From Nitrospirota bacterium (GTDB lineage Bacteria; Nitrospirota; Thermodesulfovibrionia; Thermodesulfovibrionales; UBA1546), in the NCBI GenBank assembly GCA_004298625.1, contig SCSY01000292.1, positions 1 through 6,262 on the forward strand: a DNA stretch of 6,262 bases, read 5' to 3'. Shown piece by piece: positions 4,906 to 6,262 of the stretch (its first letter is position 1; the number at the start of each line of letters is the position of its first letter). A program made the translations under genes and the position numbers. The notes under the pieces were generated by a model. That model was not told the DNA's origin and ran no database searches. It saw only the letters and a program-made list of their open reading frames with translations.

Positions 4906-5289
4906 ATGAAGAAGGATCTATCCTCATTACAATGTTCCTCGGCCAGAGGATTGGTGCGCGTCCTTAGATTCTTCGCGGGAGCGGTTACCTTTCACGGGAT
5001 ATTGCTTGGTCTCGCTTCTGCATATCAGACAGTATTTCTTGGTGATTTTCCGGGCAAAGATTCCGAACTAATTGGCTTAGTCTATTTCTGGATTATGGCT
5101 GTGCCTGCCTTAGTCCTCACGTTTCCATTTCACTCTATACTATGGAAATGTGGGTTGATGAATGCGCCTGGCTGGTTCGCATGGCCAAAGCCGATTGGCA
5201 TTGCTCTAGCCTATGCAGTGTGGGTTGTAATCCTTCTTGGGCTGGCGCAAATTGTGCAATGGAAGCACGACAAAAATGAACCTGCCTAA
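4906..5289 (+). CDS. Small three-helix membrane protein, cassette-like, function unknown
   Basis: A 127-residue protein I do not recognise. It has three hydrophobic segments, roughly residues 20-42 (FFAGAVTFHGILLGLASAY region), 55-79 (IGLVYFWIMAVPALVLTFPF) and 97-118 (IGIALAYAVWVVILLGLAQIV), so it is probably an inner-membrane protein with a short charged C-terminus (KHDKNEPA). ATG 4906 is the earliest in-frame start because an in-frame TGA lies at 4897-4899; no good SD is present, only purine-rich GAAGCAAG. The start lies 13 bases after GTTATGC and the stop TAA is inside GCCTAAC, the arrangement usual for mobile integron gene cassettes. Codon use is richer in G/C third bases than the neighbouring minus-strand genes. 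No integrase is in the window. Confidence 0.68.
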   Translation: MKKDLSSLQCSSARGLVRVLRFFAGAVTFHGILLGLASAYQTVFLGDFPGKDSELIGLVYFWIMAVPALVLTFPFHSILWKCGLMNAPGWFAWPKPIGIALAYAVWVVILLGLAQIVQWKHDKNEPA

Positions 5290-5310
5290 CCAGGCGTTGT
5301 AGCCGACGGA
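5284..5310 (+). other. attC left-half-like sequence (cassette right boundary?)
   Basis: GCCTAAC (5284-5290) matches the R'' consensus RYYYAAC and contains the stop codon of the membrane protein gene. It is followed by CAGGCGTTGT and AGCCGACGGA, close to the L'' part of many attC sites (GTTGCAGCCGACG type). GGATCACGCTTGC after it resembles the start of the usual loop, but no right half (CGGCTGAAC...GTTAGGC) follows. The site would be truncated in its middle. Confidence 0.42.
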
Positions 5311-5386
5311 TCACGCTTGCATTTCTGCCCTACGGTGACAGAGTAGATGCCAAGGCATAGGCGAAGGCGGGCAGGCAGTCAAGACG

Positions 5387-5409
5387 GACTCCCCTTCGGG
5401 GGGAAATCC
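5387..5409. other. GC hairpin with UUCG tetraloop
   Basis: CCCC (5391-5394), TTCG, then GGGG (5399-5402) forms a short stem closed by the stable C(UUCG)G loop. It lies between the convergent membrane-protein and patatin genes. There is no U-run directly after it on either strand, so it is a weak terminator candidate at best. The remaining bases between 5311 and 5386 hold only short G/C-rich inverted repeats such as ATGCC-AA-GGCAT. Confidence 0.3.
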
Positions 5410-5423
5410 ATTCTTTTCAAAAA

Positions 5424-5462
5424 CATCCTGGATGCCCGTTTTCACGGGCATGACAACTTTTT
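5424..5462 (+). repeat. REP-like palindromic element, possible terminator
   Basis: CATCCTGG precedes a perfect 8-bp stem, ATGCCCGT (5432-5439), loop TTTC, ACGGGCAT (5444-5451), followed by GACAAC and five Ts (5458-5462). CTGGAT(G/T)CCCG...CGGG(C/A)ATGACA is the form of dispersed REP/MITE-type units seen in many bacterial genomes. On the plus strand the stem plus T-run could also end transcription of the membrane protein gene. It lies 29 bases past the stop side of the convergent patatin gene. Confidence 0.55.
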
Positions 5463-5490
5463 ATGAAAGGCTGGGCTTCTTCAATAGTCT

Positions 5491-6262
5491 CTAATTCAAT
5501 CTTCCTTCCTGCCTTAATTTATTAACTATCTCCTGAATCTTCGGCAGGGCTTCAAGCGCTGCTTTTTCACCCTCGAGAACAGCTTCGTGCCTCATTGAAA
5601 AATCAGCGCTGCCTATATAACCAACCTTAGGTTTTATTACGACATCGGCCTTTGAAAGCTGAATCGCCGCAAGCTTTGAATACATTATATTTACAGACTG
5701 AAGAATAGTCTCTATCGTTCCCTGTGGCTGAGATGAGTCAACATCCCCTGATATGTCAACTGCAATAACTACATCTGCTCCCATTTTCTTTGCGGCATCA
5801 ACTGCAACGGGACTGACAACTCCGCCGTCAACATATATTCTCCCTGAAATATTTACAGGCCTGAATATGCCGGGGATAGAACAACTGGCCCTCACAGCAG
5901 TGCCTGCATTGCCTTTTCCAAACACAATCTCCCGCCCTCCTTGTATATCGGTAGCAACGGCATAAAAGGGGATCTTAAGTCTTTCTATCGGGGTATTCTT
6001 CAAAACATGATTTACATATTCCTCAAGTTTCTCCCCTTTGATAAAGCCATTATCGGGTATCATAAGGTCAACGACATCGCCTTTTTCTATGGAAAACGAT
6101 AACCTCTGAAGTTCAAATGCATTATATCCGTATGCATACAATGAACCCACAAAACTTCCGGCGCTTGTGCCGACAATCATATGCACAGGTATTTTGTTTG
6201 ATTCGAGCACCTTCAACACCCCTATGTGAGCAAATCCCTTTGATGCGCCCGCGCCGAGGACT
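5491..6262 (-). CDS. Patatin-like phospholipase/esterase, 5' end beyond window
   Basis: The frame continues past the GTG at 6217-6219 to the window edge, adding 14 residues (VLGAGASKGFAHIG) that contain the family's oxyanion-hole motif, so the gene is cut by the window and its true start is unseen. 256 residues are visible. Ser in GTSAG (visible residue 33) and Asp in VDGG (about 145) form the Ser-Asp dyad of the patatin/RssA family; CSIPGIFRPV between them is also typical. Members are cytoplasmic or membrane-associated acyl hydrolases acting on phospholipids or other acyl esters; the substrate here cannot be told. The oxyanion motif has Lys where G-x-R-G is commoner, a conservative change. 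C-terminus ends KLRQEGRLN. It converges with the membrane protein gene across a 200-base gap. Confidence 0.92.
   Translation of the reverse strand, partial: VLGAGASKGFAHIGVLKVLESNKIPVHMIVGTSAGSFVGSLYAYGYNAFELQRLSFSIEKGDVVDLMIPDNGFIKGEKLEEYVNHVLKNTPIERLKIPFYAVATDIQGGREIVFGKGNAGTAVRASCSIPGIFRPVNISGRIYVDGGVVSPVAVDAAKKMGADVVIAVDISGDVDSSQPQGTIETILQSVNIMYSKLAAIQLSKADVVIKPKVGYIGSADFSMRHEAVLEGEKAALEALPKIQEIVNKLRQEGRLN

Noticed and set aside
5753..5965. Plus-strand frame of 70 codons opposite the patatin gene
   Set aside because: It is antisense to the DGG and CSIPG motifs; the Pro/Thr/Ala-rich product has no features of a gene.

Overview
The window is a compact, AT-leaning bacterial chromosome segment. 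It holds housekeeping genes (folK, hisH, a MidA-type methyltransferase, a FmdB-type zinc ribbon, a patatin-like esterase and a proline tRNA) interleaved with small accessory pieces: toxin-antitoxin genes, a cassette-like gene and repeats. Nothing fixes the taxon. The mix of FmdB ribbon, MidA methyltransferase, TIM-barrel isomerase, abundant small toxin-antitoxin genes and GGGGTCAAG-type repeats would suit a Nitrospirota or deltaproteobacterial-grade anaerobe, but that is an inference from gene style.

Left part (1-970): the last 28 codons of folK lead into a ribbon-helix-helix antitoxin gene. Its toxin partner survives only as about 16 codons (357-404). An exported HCX5R phosphatase gene begins inside that wreck, in a different frame, so part of its apparent signal peptide is encoded by former toxin DNA. 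The phosphatase converges on hisH with a 15-base gap.

Middle (970-3478): hisH lies on the minus strand with a consensus TTGACA box and almost no leader. Diverging from it is an intact antitoxin/ParE-type toxin pair with a 13-base overlap, its own promoter and a strong ribosome binding site. The two antitoxins in the window differ at their N-termini but share an alignable C-terminal segment. A MidA/NDUFAF7-family methyltransferase follows, carrying a 33-base tandem repeat placed exactly on codon boundaries.

Right part (3473-6262): a minus-strand pair, FmdB-like zinc ribbon then TIM-barrel isomerase/epimerase-like protein, is coupled by a TAGTG stop/start overlap and converges on the methyltransferase with a 6-base overlap. 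A divergent promoter region separates this pair from tRNA-Pro(CGG). Between the tRNA and the patatin gene lies about 780 bases of foreign-looking DNA: a short orphan reading frame, then a 127-residue three-helix membrane protein gene flanked by sequences resembling the right and left halves of integron attC sites, then hairpins including a REP-like GGATGCCCG unit. The window ends inside the patatin gene, whose oxyanion-hole motif lies in the last bases.

No single undescribed system is evident. The most distinctive observations are the toxin-remnant/phosphatase junction, the in-frame repeat in the methyltransferase, the cassette-like insert beside tRNA-Pro, and the shared C-terminal module of the two antitoxins.
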